From Paractinoplanes bogorensis (GTDB lineage: Bacteria; Actinomycetota; Actinomycetes; Mycobacteriales; Micromonosporaceae): 64,000 nt of DNA. Where the stretch lies: NCBI RefSeq assembly GCF_018829635.1, contig NZ_JAHKKG010000001.1:496001-560000 (forward strand). Reading direction: 5' to 3'. The notes beneath the pieces are model-generated. The model did no database searches, was not told where the DNA came from, and saw only the letters and a list, made by a program, of their open reading frames with translations. The position numbers and the translations under genes were made by a program. This document shows, piece after piece, positions 45,459-53,913 of this stretch (position 1 is the stretch's first letter; every line of letters begins with the position of its first letter).

Positions 45459-46478
45459 ATGCCCATGCCGCAAAGCCTCGTTACGCCGGTGACCCTGTCG
45501 GTCGTCACCCCGATGTACAACGAGCGCGAGGCGGTCGATCACTTCGTCGGCCGGCTCCGGCCGGTCCTCGACGCGCTGAACGTGCCGTACGAAGTGGTCG
45601 CGGTCGACGACGGCAGCACCGACGCCACCGTCGCCCGGCTGATGCAGCTGCACGCCGACTGGCCCGCCCTGCGCGTCGTATCGCTGCGCCGCAACGTCGG
45701 CCACCAGACCGCGCTGCGGGCCGGGCTGCGGGCCAGCCGCGGCGACTACGTGGTGAGCATCGACGCCGACCTGCAGGACCCGCCCGAGGCGATCGGCGAG
45801 ATGCTGGCCAAGGCGCTGGCCGAAAAGGTCGACGTGGTCTACGGCGTGCGCAGCGACCGCAGCACCGACACGGCGTTCAAGCGCAACACGGCCGGCATCT
45901 ACTACTGGGCGATGCGGCGGATGGTCGGGCCCTGGGTCAGCGACCAGGCCGGTGACTTCCGGCTGATGAGCCGGGCCGTGGTCGACGTGCTCAACGAGCT
46001 GCCCGAGCCGCGCCCGGTCTACCGCCTGGTGGTGCCGTCGCTGGGCTTCTCCAGTGCCGAGGTGCCCTATGTGCGGGAGGAGCGCGTGGCCGGCACGACG
46101 AAGTACCCGCTGTCCCGCATGATCCGGCTGACCTTCGACAGCGTGACCGGCTTCTCGGCCGCCCCACTCAAGATCGCGACCTGGCTCGGCCTGCTCAGCT
46201 TCGTGCTGTGCGTGGTGCTGATCGTGACCGGGCTGGTCGCCTGGGGCACCGGCGGCGTGGTGCCGGGCTGGACGTCGCTCTACATCGCCGTGCTGCTGCT
46301 CGGCGGAATACAGCTCATCTGCCTCGGGCTGCTGGGCGAATACGTCGGGCGCATCTACATGGCCACCCAGAGCCGGCCGCCGTTCCTGGTCGCCTTCGAC
46401 ACCGCGACCACGCCGCCCGACTCGCTGGAGTCGCTCGACACGGCCGATGTGATCATCGATCGCCGGCCGGCGGCCTGA
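45459..46478 (+). CDS. Family 2 glycosyltransferase (DPM/GtrB-like)
   Basis: 339 residues. GT-A catalytic domain with SVVTPMYNEREAVD, VDDGSTD, the SIDADLQDP metal site, and a QAGDFRLMSR motif typical of dolichol/undecaprenyl-phosphate glucosyl or mannosyl transferases. Two C-terminal membrane helices (about 230-255 and 265-290) anchor it. It would load a polyprenyl phosphate with a sugar for cell-wall or protein glycosylation. ATG 45459 follows AGAAGGA. Its 3' end overlaps a remnant gene on the other strand. Confidence 0.92.
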   Translation: MPMPQSLVTPVTLSVVTPMYNEREAVDHFVGRLRPVLDALNVPYEVVAVDDGSTDATVARLMQLHADWPALRVVSLRRNVGHQTALRAGLRASRGDYVVSIDADLQDPPEAIGEMLAKALAEKVDVVYGVRSDRSTDTAFKRNTAGIYYWAMRRMVGPWVSDQAGDFRLMSRAVVDVLNELPEPRPVYRLVVPSLGFSSAEVPYVREERVAGTTKYPLSRMIRLTFDSVTGFSAAPLKIATWLGLLSFVLCVVLIVTGLVAWGTGGVVPGWTSLYIAVLLLGGIQLICLGLLGEYVGRIYMATQSRPPFLVAFDTATTPPDSLESLDTADVIIDRRPAA

Positions 46479-46665
46479 TCCGGGGCAGCTCGAACCGGTC
46501 GAACGGCGCCGGCTCCAGAAATGATGTGATCGCGCCGATCCGGCCGTCGCGCGGGGTGAGAAGCGTGATCGACCAGGCCTCGCCGTCCATGTAGAACGCG
46601 ACGGCGGGGACGCCGTTGGCCGTCAGCTCGCTCCACTGCCAGCTGGGGCAGCGCGTCATCGGCAC
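46453..46665 (-). pseudogene. Remnant of an ECF-sigma/SnoaL-like C-terminal domain
   Basis: A 70-codon frame (TANGVPAVAFYMDGEAWSIT, then LLTPRDGRIGAITSFLEP and FDRFELPRI) resembles the SnoaL/NTF2-like tail of SigJ-type ECF sigma factors. The sigma domains are missing: a TGA lies in frame a few codons before GTG 46665. It overlaps the glycosyltransferase 3' end by 26 nt. I read it as a fragment left by a deletion; a functional mini-protein is less likely. Confidence 0.55.
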
Positions 46666-46745
46666 AGCGACGATTCTGGCGTGCGCCGGCCGTCACATCC
46701 ACCGAGCCTGTTGAAGGAAAGACGAGCGCTGGGAGACGTACGGGA

Positions 46746-47372
46746 ATGAAATGGTCTTTGATTCGTGCCGAGTATGCCGCGCTGGCCGACGATCTGGCCG
46801 GCCTCGACGACGGCCAGTGGGCCAAGCAGTCGCTGTGCGGTGAGTGGACCATCGAGGAGGTGGTCGCGCACCTCACCGCGGCTGCCAGCCTCTCCTTCCC
46901 GCGCTGGCTGCGCAGCGTGATCGGCGCTCGGTTCGACTTCGACCTGCACAACCGGCGCCGGGTCGCCGAGTTCCGGGGCGCCACTCCGGCCGAGACCCTG
47001 GCCCGCTACCGGGCGGCGGCCGCGCACGCCACCGGTCCGGGCGGTCCGGTCGACGCGTGGCTGGGCGAGATCGTGGTGCACGGGCAGGACATCCGGCGAC
47101 CGCTCGGGCTGCCCCGCACGCCGTCGGCCGAGGCCCTCGAGCGGCTCGCCCGCTTCTATGTGCGCCGGGACTTCACCGTGGCCAGCAAGACGGTCAGCGC
47201 CGGCCTGCGGCTCGAGGCGACCGACGGACCGTTCACGCACGGCACCGGCGAGCTGGTGACCGGCCCGACGCTGGCGCTGATCATGGTGATGGCGGGCCGG
47301 GCGGCCTACGGCGACGAGCTCGCCGGCCCGGGTGCCGAGATCATGCGGGCTCGGTGCTCACCAGCAGCTTGA
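46746..47372 (+). CDS. Maleylpyruvate isomerase-family (mycothiol-dependent type) protein
   Basis: 208 residues. The DinB-like N-terminal bundle shows WTIEEVVAHLTAAA with the metal-binding His, and HGQDIRRPLGLP supplies further ligands; the C-terminal part is a typical MDMPI_C extension. Members use mycothiol or bind metal to act on diverse substrates. ATG 46746 follows GGGAGACG. Its 3' end overlaps the DUF3037 gene by 32 nt in convergent orientation. Exact reaction unknown. Confidence 0.85.
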   Translation: MKWSLIRAEYAALADDLAGLDDGQWAKQSLCGEWTIEEVVAHLTAAASLSFPRWLRSVIGARFDFDLHNRRRVAEFRGATPAETLARYRAAAAHATGPGGPVDAWLGEIVVHGQDIRRPLGLPRTPSAEALERLARFYVRRDFTVASKTVSAGLRLEATDGPFTHGTGELVTGPTLALIMVMAGRAAYGDELAGPGAEIMRARCSPAA

Positions 47373-47721
47373 CCAGGCGGTCGAGCTCGTCGGAGGGGTC
47401 GGCGGCCAGACCCATGTGCACCGGGCCGGCCCGCAGGATCGTGCTGCGCGGGGCGACCAGCCAGCGGAAACGCTCGCCCAGGCTGACGTCGCCCGCCGCC
47501 CCGGCCCCGGAACAGGTCGCGTCCCACGAGGTCAGCGCCGCGCTGACGGCGGGCACGTCGACCTGCGGGTCGAGGGCGCGCAGCAGTTCTTCGCGCAGGT
47601 CGGTGCGGGCCGACAGGAAGTCCTTGCGCTGGCAGTAGAGGACGACACCGACGTTGACCACCTCGCCGCGCTCGATGCGGGGCACGGCCTGGATCACGGC
47701 GTACTCGTAGGGGATTCTCAC
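47341..47721 (-). CDS. DUF3037 domain protein
   Basis: 126 residues, matching DUF3037: YEYAVIQAVPRIERGEVVNVGVVLYC, RALDPQVD and the later FRWLVAPRSTIL. DUF3037 genes are usually next to a HipA-like kinase, as here; GTG 47721 overlaps the kinase stop by 4 nt. The family is uncharacterised and may be a partner or regulator of the kinase. No DNA-binding motif is visible. Confidence 0.88.
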   Translation of the reverse strand: MRIPYEYAVIQAVPRIERGEVVNVGVVLYCQRKDFLSARTDLREELLRALDPQVDVPAVSAALTSWDATCSGAGAAGDVSLGERFRWLVAPRSTILRAGPVHMGLAADPSDELDRLVKLLVSTEPA

Positions 47722-48440
47722 GGCAGCCAGGCCTCCGGGCGCTCGGCGCGGGCGCTGAGATGGGCCTGGTAGGCCTCGCGGTCGCCCTCGTCGAGCCACT
47801 CGGAGGGCACCTGGGCGATCGCCGCCGCCAGCAGCTCGGGCGTGATCCGCTCGGCCAGGGCCGGGCCCTCGGTGGCGAGCTCGGTCGCGTACGGCTTCAG
47901 AACGTGGTCGTCCCACTTGTACGCACGGTGCACGACGGCTTCCGCGCGCGGCCAGTTGTGATGGAAGTACAGCGTCGCTCCGTGGTCGATCAGCCAGAGT
48001 CCGCCGTGCCAGATCAGCAGGTTGGGGTTGCGCCAGCTGCGGTCCACGTTTTCCACGAACGCGTCGAACGCGATGACCCGGGAGGCCAGCCCCGCGTCGA
48101 CCGGGTGCACGACCGGGTCGTACCCGAGGGCGCCGGGCAGGAAATCCATCCCCAGGTTGACCCCGGCGCTGGCCTTGATCAGCTCTTGGACCTCTTCGTC
48201 GGGCTCGGCCCGGGCCACCACCGGGTCGAGGTGGACCTCGGTCAGCTCGGGGACCGGCAGCCCGAGGGCCCGGGCGATCTCGCCCGAGATCACCTCGGCC
48301 ACCAGGGCGCGGGGGCCCTGCCCGGCGCCGCGGAATTTCACCACGTACGTGCCGAGGTCGTCGGCCTCGACGACACCGGGCAGGGAGCCGCCCTCACGCA
48401 GCGGGGTGACGTAACGAATCGCGGTGACCTGACGTAGCAC
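47718..48440 (-). CDS. HipA-like kinase-fold protein
   Basis: 240 residues. The kinase elements are compact: TYVVKFRGAG with the ATP-binding Lys, AFDAFVENVDRSWRNPNLLI with catalytic Asp and Asn, and WLIDHGATLYF in place of DFG. It lacks the N-terminal subdomain of full HipA toxins and belongs to the short HipA-like group paired with DUF3037. The gene follows a hypothetical gene by 2 nt, so three genes form an operon. Whether it phosphorylates a protein or a small molecule is unknown. Confidence 0.85.
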   Translation of the reverse strand: MLRQVTAIRYVTPLREGGSLPGVVEADDLGTYVVKFRGAGQGPRALVAEVISGEIARALGLPVPELTEVHLDPVVARAEPDEEVQELIKASAGVNLGMDFLPGALGYDPVVHPVDAGLASRVIAFDAFVENVDRSWRNPNLLIWHGGLWLIDHGATLYFHHNWPRAEAVVHRAYKWDDHVLKPYATELATEGPALAERITPELLAAAIAQVPSEWLDEGDREAYQAHLSARAERPEAWLP

Positions 48441-48442
48441 CC

Positions 48443-48994
48443 CTAGACGGTATCGGGCCCCTGCTTACGCAGCTGATCCACCTTGGTCATGGCCTCGCGC
48501 AGGTCGTTCAGCCACTGGTCGGTGTGCTGGCCGACCAGCTTGACGCACCAGGCCAGCGCCTCGGACCGCGAGCGGGCCACGCCCGCGTCGACCAGGGTGT
48601 CGAGGATCTGGCGCTCGGGCTGGCGCAGCCGGGTCATCACCGGCGCGGCCAGATGGGTGAACAGCTCGTTGGTGTCGCCGCAGCGCACGCCCCACGCGAC
48701 CTTGCGCTGGTAGCGGTGCTCGACCTGACGCGCGACCCGCATCCGGGCCTCGCGGGTGTCCTCGCGGAACTGGTTGATCCGGCCGGCCTGGGCGGCGGCC
48801 CGATCGGCCTCGGTGCTGCCCTCGCCCAGCTCGGGCTCGGTGATCCGGCCCCAGATGATGATCTCGTCACGGTCGATGACGATCTCGGGGCGCTCGCTGA
48901 ACCATCCGTCGGGGATGGCGCCGGTGACCCAGCCCGGTGCGTCCTCGGCGTTCGGTGGCTCGACTCGTCCGGGCGGTGCGGTGCGGAATCGCAT
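48443..48994 (-). CDS. Conserved hypothetical protein with ribbon-helix-helix-like C-terminus
   Basis: 183 residues. The N-terminal half is Pro/Gly-rich with a strand-like EIVIDRDEIIIWGRI; the middle is charged and helical; the C-terminal ARSRSEALAWCVKLVG pattern resembles the helix pair of ribbon-helix-helix regulators. I do not recognise the family beyond frequent occurrence in actinobacteria. It heads the operon with the HipA-like kinase and DUF3037, and a symmetric operator-like element lies just upstream (49015-49040), so it could autoregulate. Confidence 0.7.
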   Translation of the reverse strand: MRFRTAPPGRVEPPNAEDAPGWVTGAIPDGWFSERPEIVIDRDEIIIWGRITEPELGEGSTEADRAAAQAGRINQFREDTREARMRVARQVEHRYQRKVAWGVRCGDTNELFTHLAAPVMTRLRQPERQILDTLVDAGVARSRSEALAWCVKLVGQHTDQWLNDLREAMTKVDQLRKQGPDTV

Positions 48995-49014
48995 GATTTC
49001 TTTCCCCCTCGTGC

Positions 49015-49040
49015 AACGGTGATTACATGATTACACCGTT
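49015..49040. promoter_or_regulatory. Operator-like element between divergent genes
   Basis: AACGGTG (49015-49021) and CACCGTT (49034-49040) are inverted arms around a direct repeat of TGATTACA (two copies). It lies between the kinase operon (leftward) and a GNAT gene (rightward), 21-43 nt from either start codon. Confidence 0.6.
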
Positions 49041-49071
49041 AATTCGGATGCTGCCACTGCCGTCGGCTGGC

Positions 49072-49077
49072 TAGCGT
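49072..49077 (+). promoter_or_regulatory. -10 element for a leaderless GNAT gene
   Basis: TAGCGT ends 6 nt before ATG 49084, with no ribosome site. Confidence 0.45.
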
Positions 49078-49083
49078 GCGCGC

Positions 49084-49860
49084 ATGACTGCCCTCGTACG
49101 GCATGAGTTGCGCGCCGCCGAATCCGGACCGGCCCTGAAGGCGCTGACGGAGTGGACCCCGGCCGACGTCCCGGGCGGCGGCGTCCATCCCGGTGACATC
49201 GGGTGGCACCTGCGATTCGCCGAGGCCACGGTGCTGCTCTGGACGGACGGCGACAAACCGGTGGCGGTCGGCTTCTCCGACGGCGAAGTGCTGCGTGTGA
49301 CCGTCGCGCCCGGTGCTGACCTGGGCGCTGGGCTCACCGAGGGTGCGGTCGACGGCTTTCCCGTCCCGGGCCGGGTGCCGCATCCGACCGAGGCCTGGCT
49401 GGCCATGTCGTGGAGCCCGCGGCCGGTCACCACCCGGGCCCGGCCGGTCGGGGACGCCGATGTCGAGGATCGGGTGCTGGTGCAGCGCTCGGCCTTCAAG
49501 AATTCGACCTTCACCGCCGACAAATGGCACACGATGAAGCGGTCGCCCGCCGGTGACACGGCCCTCGACTTCCTGGTGCGGACGCCCTCGGGCGAGCCCG
49601 CGGCCGCGGCCACCGGCTGGTTCGCCGGGCCCGGCCGGTGCGGGCTGCTGGAACCGGTCGGCACCCATGAGGACCACCGCGGCCAGGGCTACGGCCGGGA
49701 CGCCGTGCTGGGCGCGTGCGCGGCCCTGATCGAGCGTGGCGCGTCGGCAGTTGCCGTCGTGCCCCGTTCAGAGAACGCGGCCGCCGTCGCCGCCTACCGA
49801 TCGGCCGGATTTACCGTCGTGGCCGAGAACCGCGATTGGGTACGCCCTCCGGCGGCCTGA
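49084..49860 (+). CDS. GNAT N-acetyltransferase, two-domain form
   Basis: 258 residues. A degenerate N-terminal half (about 1-110) precedes a canonical GNAT domain whose acetyl-CoA loop is THEDHRGQGYGRDAV; AVAVVPRSENAAAVAAYRSAGF is the usual motif B region. The first half may be a second, inactive GNAT unit. Substrate unknown. It is followed after 18 nt by the DNA ligase gene. Confidence 0.88.
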   Translation: MTALVRHELRAAESGPALKALTEWTPADVPGGGVHPGDIGWHLRFAEATVLLWTDGDKPVAVGFSDGEVLRVTVAPGADLGAGLTEGAVDGFPVPGRVPHPTEAWLAMSWSPRPVTTRARPVGDADVEDRVLVQRSAFKNSTFTADKWHTMKRSPAGDTALDFLVRTPSGEPAAAATGWFAGPGRCGLLEPVGTHEDHRGQGYGRDAVLGACAALIERGASAVAVVPRSENAAAVAAYRSAGFTVVAENRDWVRPPAA

Positions 49861-49878
49861 GCGGGCACACTGGGCGGC

Positions 49879-50946
49879 ATGGAGTTGCCGATCAATCCGC
49901 CGGTCAAGCCGATGCTCGCCAAACCCGTCGCCGAGATCCCGCCCGGCCAGGTCTACGAGCCGAAATGGGACGGCTTCCGGTCGATCATCTTTCGGGACGG
50001 GGCCGAGGTCGAGATCGGCAGCCGCAACGAGAAGCCGATGACCCGCTACTTCCCCGAGGTCGTCGAGGCCGTGCTGGCCAACTTCCCCGAGCGGGTGGTG
50101 ATCGACGGCGAGATCATCGTGGCCGACACCGAGCGCAACACGCTCGACTTCGAGGCCCTCCAGCAGCGCATTCACCCGGCCGCGAGCCGGGTCAAGCTGC
50201 TCAGCGAGCAGACGCCGGCCAGTTTCGTCGCGTTCGATCTGCTGGCCATCGGTGACGAAGACCTGACCGAGGAGCCTTTCGCCGTACGGCGTGGTCGTCT
50301 CGAAGAGGTCCTGCGCGACGCCAAGCCACCGGTATACGTCACCCCGGCCACCGAGGACCACGAGACCGCGGCCCGCTGGTTCGCCGAGTTCGAGGGCGCC
50401 GGGCTCGACGGGCTGATCGCCAAGCAGCGCGACCTGACCTACCAGCCCGACAAACGGGTGATGACAAAGATCAAGCACAAGCGCACGGCCGACTGCGTGG
50501 TGGCCGGCTACCGGGTGCACAAATCGGCCGACAACCGGATCGGCTCGCTGCTGCTCGGCCTCTACGACGAGCGCGACGTGCTGGTCAGCGTCGGGGTGAT
50601 CGGCTCCTTCCCGATCAAGGTGCGCGAAGAGCTCTTCGAGGAGCTGCAGCCGCTGGTCACCGAGTTCGAGGGCCACCCGTGGAACTGGGCCGCCCACATG
50701 GACGGCGAGCGCACCCCGCGCAAGAACGAGGTCAGCCGCTGGAACAACGGCAAAGACCTGTCGTTCACGCCGCTGCGGCCCGAGCGGGTGGTCGAGGTGC
50801 GCTACGACTACATGGAGGGCATCCGGTTCCGGCACACCGCCCAGTTCGAGCGGTGGCGCCCCGACCGGGATCCGCACACGTGCACGTACGAGCAGCTGGA
50901 ACGGCCCGTGCAGTTCGATCTGGCCGAGGTGCTGACGGGCCGCTGA
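49879..50946 (+). CDS. ligC: ATP-dependent DNA ligase, LigC type
   Basis: 355 residues: adenylation domain with the AMP-accepting Lys29 in EPKWDGFRS, motif III region DGEIIV, IAKQRD (motif IV region) and MTKIKHKRTADCV (motif V), then an OB-fold domain with RYDYMEGIRFRH. Stand-alone ATP ligases of this type act in base-excision or stationary-phase repair in mycobacteria alongside the NAD+ enzyme. A LigD-type polymerase is 4.5 kb downstream on the opposite strand; no Ku gene lies in the window. CACACT 7 nt before ATG 49879 hints at a leaderless mRNA. Confidence 0.92.
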   Translation: MELPINPPVKPMLAKPVAEIPPGQVYEPKWDGFRSIIFRDGAEVEIGSRNEKPMTRYFPEVVEAVLANFPERVVIDGEIIVADTERNTLDFEALQQRIHPAASRVKLLSEQTPASFVAFDLLAIGDEDLTEEPFAVRRGRLEEVLRDAKPPVYVTPATEDHETAARWFAEFEGAGLDGLIAKQRDLTYQPDKRVMTKIKHKRTADCVVAGYRVHKSADNRIGSLLLGLYDERDVLVSVGVIGSFPIKVREELFEELQPLVTEFEGHPWNWAAHMDGERTPRKNEVSRWNNGKDLSFTPLRPERVVEVRYDYMEGIRFRHTAQFERWRPDRDPHTCTYEQLERPVQFDLAEVLTGR

Positions 50947-51020
50947 GCGTCGCCTGCATTCCGTTGTCAGACCGACCGGATAGCCTCGTGGCAGCAACCC
51001 GCCGTCGAAAGGTCAGCATC

Positions 51021-52589
51021 GTGCCGCGCCGTTCCCGTCTGGTCGTCGCCGTCCTAGCCGCGGTCGTGGCCGTTTCCGCAGGCTGCACGGTGCCCTCGTT
51101 CGCGCCGAACGGGTCGGGCGAGACACGCGCACCGTCCTCTTCGTCGTCGGCCGCCCCGAGCACGAGCGGCACCGCCGACTGGCGGCCCTGCCCCGACGTG
51201 CCGGAAAAGCTGGTCGGCCAGGGCGCGCCCGGCATGACCTACGACTGCGCCGATGTCAGCGTCCCCCGCGACTGGAACAACGCCGGCAACGGCGAGACCT
51301 ACTCGATCGCCATGATCCGCATCCGGTCGTCGAAGCAGCAGGGCCGCATCGGCTCGCTGCTGATCAACCCGGGCGGCCCCGGCGGCTCCGGCATCGACAC
51401 CTCGGTCTACCTGTCGTTCGGCGAGGCCTTCGGCGGGCTGCCGACCGAGGTCACCAACAAGTTCGACATCATCGGCTTCGACCCGCGCGGCGTCGGCCAG
51501 TCCGACCCGGTCAAGTGCATCAGCCCGGCCGACCAGGACCAGAGCTTCTCGGCCCCGCCCGACCCGGCCAGTCTGGCCGAGTTCGACAAGCTGGTCACGC
51601 TGAACAAGAAGATCGCCGCCGACTGCGCCGCGAAATACGGCGACCAGCTGCCCCTGTTCTCGACCGAGCAGGCCGCCCGCGACATGGACAAGCTGCGCGA
51701 GGCGGTCGGCGACGACACGATGACCTACCTCGGTTTCTCGTACGGGACACTGCTCGGCGCCACCTACGCCCAGCTGTTCCCGAAAAAGGTGCGGGCCCTG
51801 GTGCTCGACGGCGCGGTCGACCCCAAGCAGAACTTCGTCGAGGGCTCCGAGACCCAGGCCAAGGGCTTCGAGCGGGCGTTCACCAACTTCACCAACTGGT
51901 GCAAGGCCACGCCCGACAAGTGCCCGATCGCGCCCGACGCGCGCAAGGCGGTCACCGACGCGATGAAGGCGGCCGAGACCAACCCGATCGCCGGCACCGA
52001 CGGGCGCAAGGCGACCAGCGGCTGGATCTTCGTCGGCGTCATCTCATCGCTGTACACCGAGTCGGGCTGGGCCAAGCTGGCCGCCGCGATCGCGCAGCTC
52101 AAGACGGGCAACCCCAAGGGGATCTTCGCGCTGGCCGACGCGTACGCCGAACGCAAGCCCGACGGGACGTACAGCAACCTGTTCGACGCCAACCTGGCCG
52201 TGAACTGCGCCGACACCGACGACGCGCCGACCGTCGACGAGGTGCGCCGGATGCAGGGGGAGTGGCGCACCAAATACCCGCTGTTCGGGGCGGCGCTCGC
52301 GGTCGGCATGCTGCCCTGCGCGGTGTGGACGGGCGAGCGCGACCCCTACCCGGCGGGCGCGGCGACCGGTGCCCCGCCGATCGTGGTGGTCGGCACGACG
52401 GGTGACCCGGCCACGCCGTACGAGAACACCGCCGATCTCGCCTCGATGCTCGGCGTCGGGCACGTGCTGACCTGGGAGGGTGAGGGTCACACGGCCTACC
52501 CGAACACGCCCTGCATCGCGAACGCGGTCGACTCGTACCTCATCGATCTGAAGGTGCCGCAGGAGGGCCTGCGCTGTCCGGCAAAGTGA
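51021..52589 (+). CDS. Secreted lipoprotein alpha/beta hydrolase (S33 tripeptidyl aminopeptidase type)
   Basis: 522 residues. Lipoprotein signal with VSAGC lipobox (Cys about 21), a Ser/Thr linker, then an alpha/beta-hydrolase fold: oxyanion NPGGPGGSG, nucleophile GFSYGTLLG, and the C-terminal GDPATPYE acid plus GEGHTAY His. This matches secreted tripeptidyl aminopeptidases of streptomycetes (S33, with a TAP-like C-terminal region). It likely trims peptides at the cell surface. GTG 51021 has GAAAGG 8 nt upstream. Its 3' end overlaps the K+ channel gene by 50 nt. Confidence 0.9.
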   Translation: MPRRSRLVVAVLAAVVAVSAGCTVPSFAPNGSGETRAPSSSSSAAPSTSGTADWRPCPDVPEKLVGQGAPGMTYDCADVSVPRDWNNAGNGETYSIAMIRIRSSKQQGRIGSLLINPGGPGGSGIDTSVYLSFGEAFGGLPTEVTNKFDIIGFDPRGVGQSDPVKCISPADQDQSFSAPPDPASLAEFDKLVTLNKKIAADCAAKYGDQLPLFSTEQAARDMDKLREAVGDDTMTYLGFSYGTLLGATYAQLFPKKVRALVLDGAVDPKQNFVEGSETQAKGFERAFTNFTNWCKATPDKCPIAPDARKAVTDAMKAAETNPIAGTDGRKATSGWIFVGVISSLYTESGWAKLAAAIAQLKTGNPKGIFALADAYAERKPDGTYSNLFDANLAVNCADTDDAPTVDEVRRMQGEWRTKYPLFGAALAVGMLPCAVWTGERDPYPAGAATGAPPIVVVGTTGDPATPYENTADLASMLGVGHVLTWEGEGHTAYPNTPCIANAVDSYLIDLKVPQEGLRCPAK

Positions 52590-53007
52590 TGCCCTCCCGC
52601 TCGGCGAGGGCCTCCATCAGGGCCCGGACCCGGCGCAGGTTGTTCTTCAGCTCCTCCTGCTCCTCGTGATGGAAGGCGTCCGAGTCGACGATCAGCTTGC
52701 TGGCGAAGTGCGCGGTGATCAGCGGGATCACCACCAGCACCATGAGCGAGATGAGGATGCCCGCGAGCAGCCGCGCCTCCCACGACGACGGTGAGATGTC
52801 GCCGTAGCCGACCGTCGACGCGGTGACGACGGCCCACCAGATCGAGTCGCCGATGGACTGCTCATCCTCGAAGAAGTGGTAGAGCACGCCGCAGACGACG
52901 ATCAGGATGGCGTACGCCAGGATCAGCGTGGCGGGCGAGTTGGCCAGCCAGACGATCGCCCGGTAGATCCGCTTCAGCGGCGTGAGCAGCACATGCATGG
53001 CCGACAT
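52540..53007 (-). CDS. Two-TM potassium channel
   Basis: 155 residues: two membrane helices (about 24-45 and 78-100) flank a pore loop with the selectivity filter TVGYGD (65-70). The C-terminus is a short charged helix (HHEEQEELKNNLRRV), with no RCK domain. It probably forms a small tetrameric K+ channel. ATG 53007 is used; ATG 52998 (three codons later) is possible. It overlaps the convergent peptidase gene by 50 nt, an unusually long overlap that constrains both reading frames. Confidence 0.93.
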   Translation of the reverse strand: MSAMHVLLTPLKRIYRAIVWLANSPATLILAYAILIVVCGVLYHFFEDEQSIGDSIWWAVVTASTVGYGDISPSSWEARLLAGILISLMVLVVIPLITAHFASKLIVDSDAFHHEEQEELKNNLRRVRALMEALAEREGITLPDSAGPPAAPSDR

Positions 53008-53039
53008 GGTGCCATCCCGGGGTGTGTGACACTGCCGGG

Positions 53040-53498
53040 ATGAAGTTTCGGACAGCGACTCGAGCCGATGTACCCGCCGTTCTGCACCTCTTGGCCGACG
53101 ACGACATCAGCCGTTCGCGGGGTTACGGGTCCGTGCCCGAGGCGGTCGACGCCGCGGTGTGGGCCGCCTTCGACGAGATCGACGGCGACCCGAACAACGA
53201 ACTGCTGGTAGCCGACGACAACGGCGACATCGTCGCGACCTGCCAGCTGACCTTCATCCCGGGCCTGAGCCGCTTCGGCGCCCGCCGCATGACCATCGAG
53301 GCCGTCCGCGTCCGCTCCGACCGCCGGGGTGCCGGCCTGGGGCGTGCGTTCATGGAGTTCGCCCTCGACCAGGGGCGGGCCCGGGGTTGCCACCTGGCCC
53401 AGCTGACCACCGACAAACGCCGGGGGTCAGCGCACCGCTTCTACGAGGGGTTGGGCTTCGTAGCCTCCCACGAGGGCATGAAGCTGCAGCTCCGCTAG
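53040..53498 (+). CDS. GNAT N-acetyltransferase
   Basis: 152 residues of a single GNAT domain: TRADVPAVLHLLADD opening, strand ATCQLTFIPGL, acetyl-CoA loop RSDRRGAGLGRAFMEF, and HRFYEGLGFVASHEG. Close to the PhnO/YpeA-like type that acetylates small amines, though substrate is unknown. ATG 53040 is divergent from the channel gene with 32 nt between starts, and its stop overlaps the tautomerase gene's stop by 4 nt. Confidence 0.9.
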   Translation: MKFRTATRADVPAVLHLLADDDISRSRGYGSVPEAVDAAVWAAFDEIDGDPNNELLVADDNGDIVATCQLTFIPGLSRFGARRMTIEAVRVRSDRRGAGLGRAFMEFALDQGRARGCHLAQLTTDKRRGSAHRFYEGLGFVASHEGMKLQLR

Positions 53499-53911
53499 TG
53501 GCCTCCCGTCAGCTCTTTGCGGGCGGCCGCCACCAGTTCCTCGTTCGTGTGGGCGTGGCCCCACAAACCCCAGCCGCCCGGAGTGGCCTCGGTCAGCAGC
53601 ACCCACGTGCGCCGGGCCAGTGCCTCGTTCCCCGACGCTGACACCACCAGGTCGGTCAGGCGGCGGACCACTTCGAGCTGCTTGTCGCGATCCAGGGCGC
53701 CTGCGTTTGTCAGCACTTGGACGCGTACGTGGGAAGGGTCTCCGTTGACGTCGGCCAGCACTGCGTCGTGGATGAAGGCGGCCGTGTTCTCGCGGAACAT
53801 CGCGATGTCGGGCACCTTTTCGACGTCCTTGACGATGGTGGCGGCGTCCGTCGCCAGCCGGGCCGGGTCGGCGAACGTGCCGGCCGGTGCGTAAATGTCG
53901 ATCATCGGCAT
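53495..53911 (-). CDS. Tautomerase-superfamily protein
   Basis: 138 residues. It begins MPMIDIYAPAG, so the mature N-terminus would be Pro2, the general base of 4-oxalocrotonate tautomerase-type enzymes. Two beta-alpha-beta units follow, with RVQVLTNAGALDRDKQLEVV and ARRTWVLLTEATPGGWG. It follows the alpha/beta hydrolase gene by 2 nt, so the pair may act in one catabolic step series. The substrate is not predictable. Confidence 0.85.
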   Translation of the reverse strand: MPMIDIYAPAGTFADPARLATDAATIVKDVEKVPDIAMFRENTAAFIHDAVLADVNGDPSHVRVQVLTNAGALDRDKQLEVVRRLTDLVVSASGNEALARRTWVLLTEATPGGWGLWGHAHTNEELVAAARKELTGGH

Positions 53912-53913
53912 GG

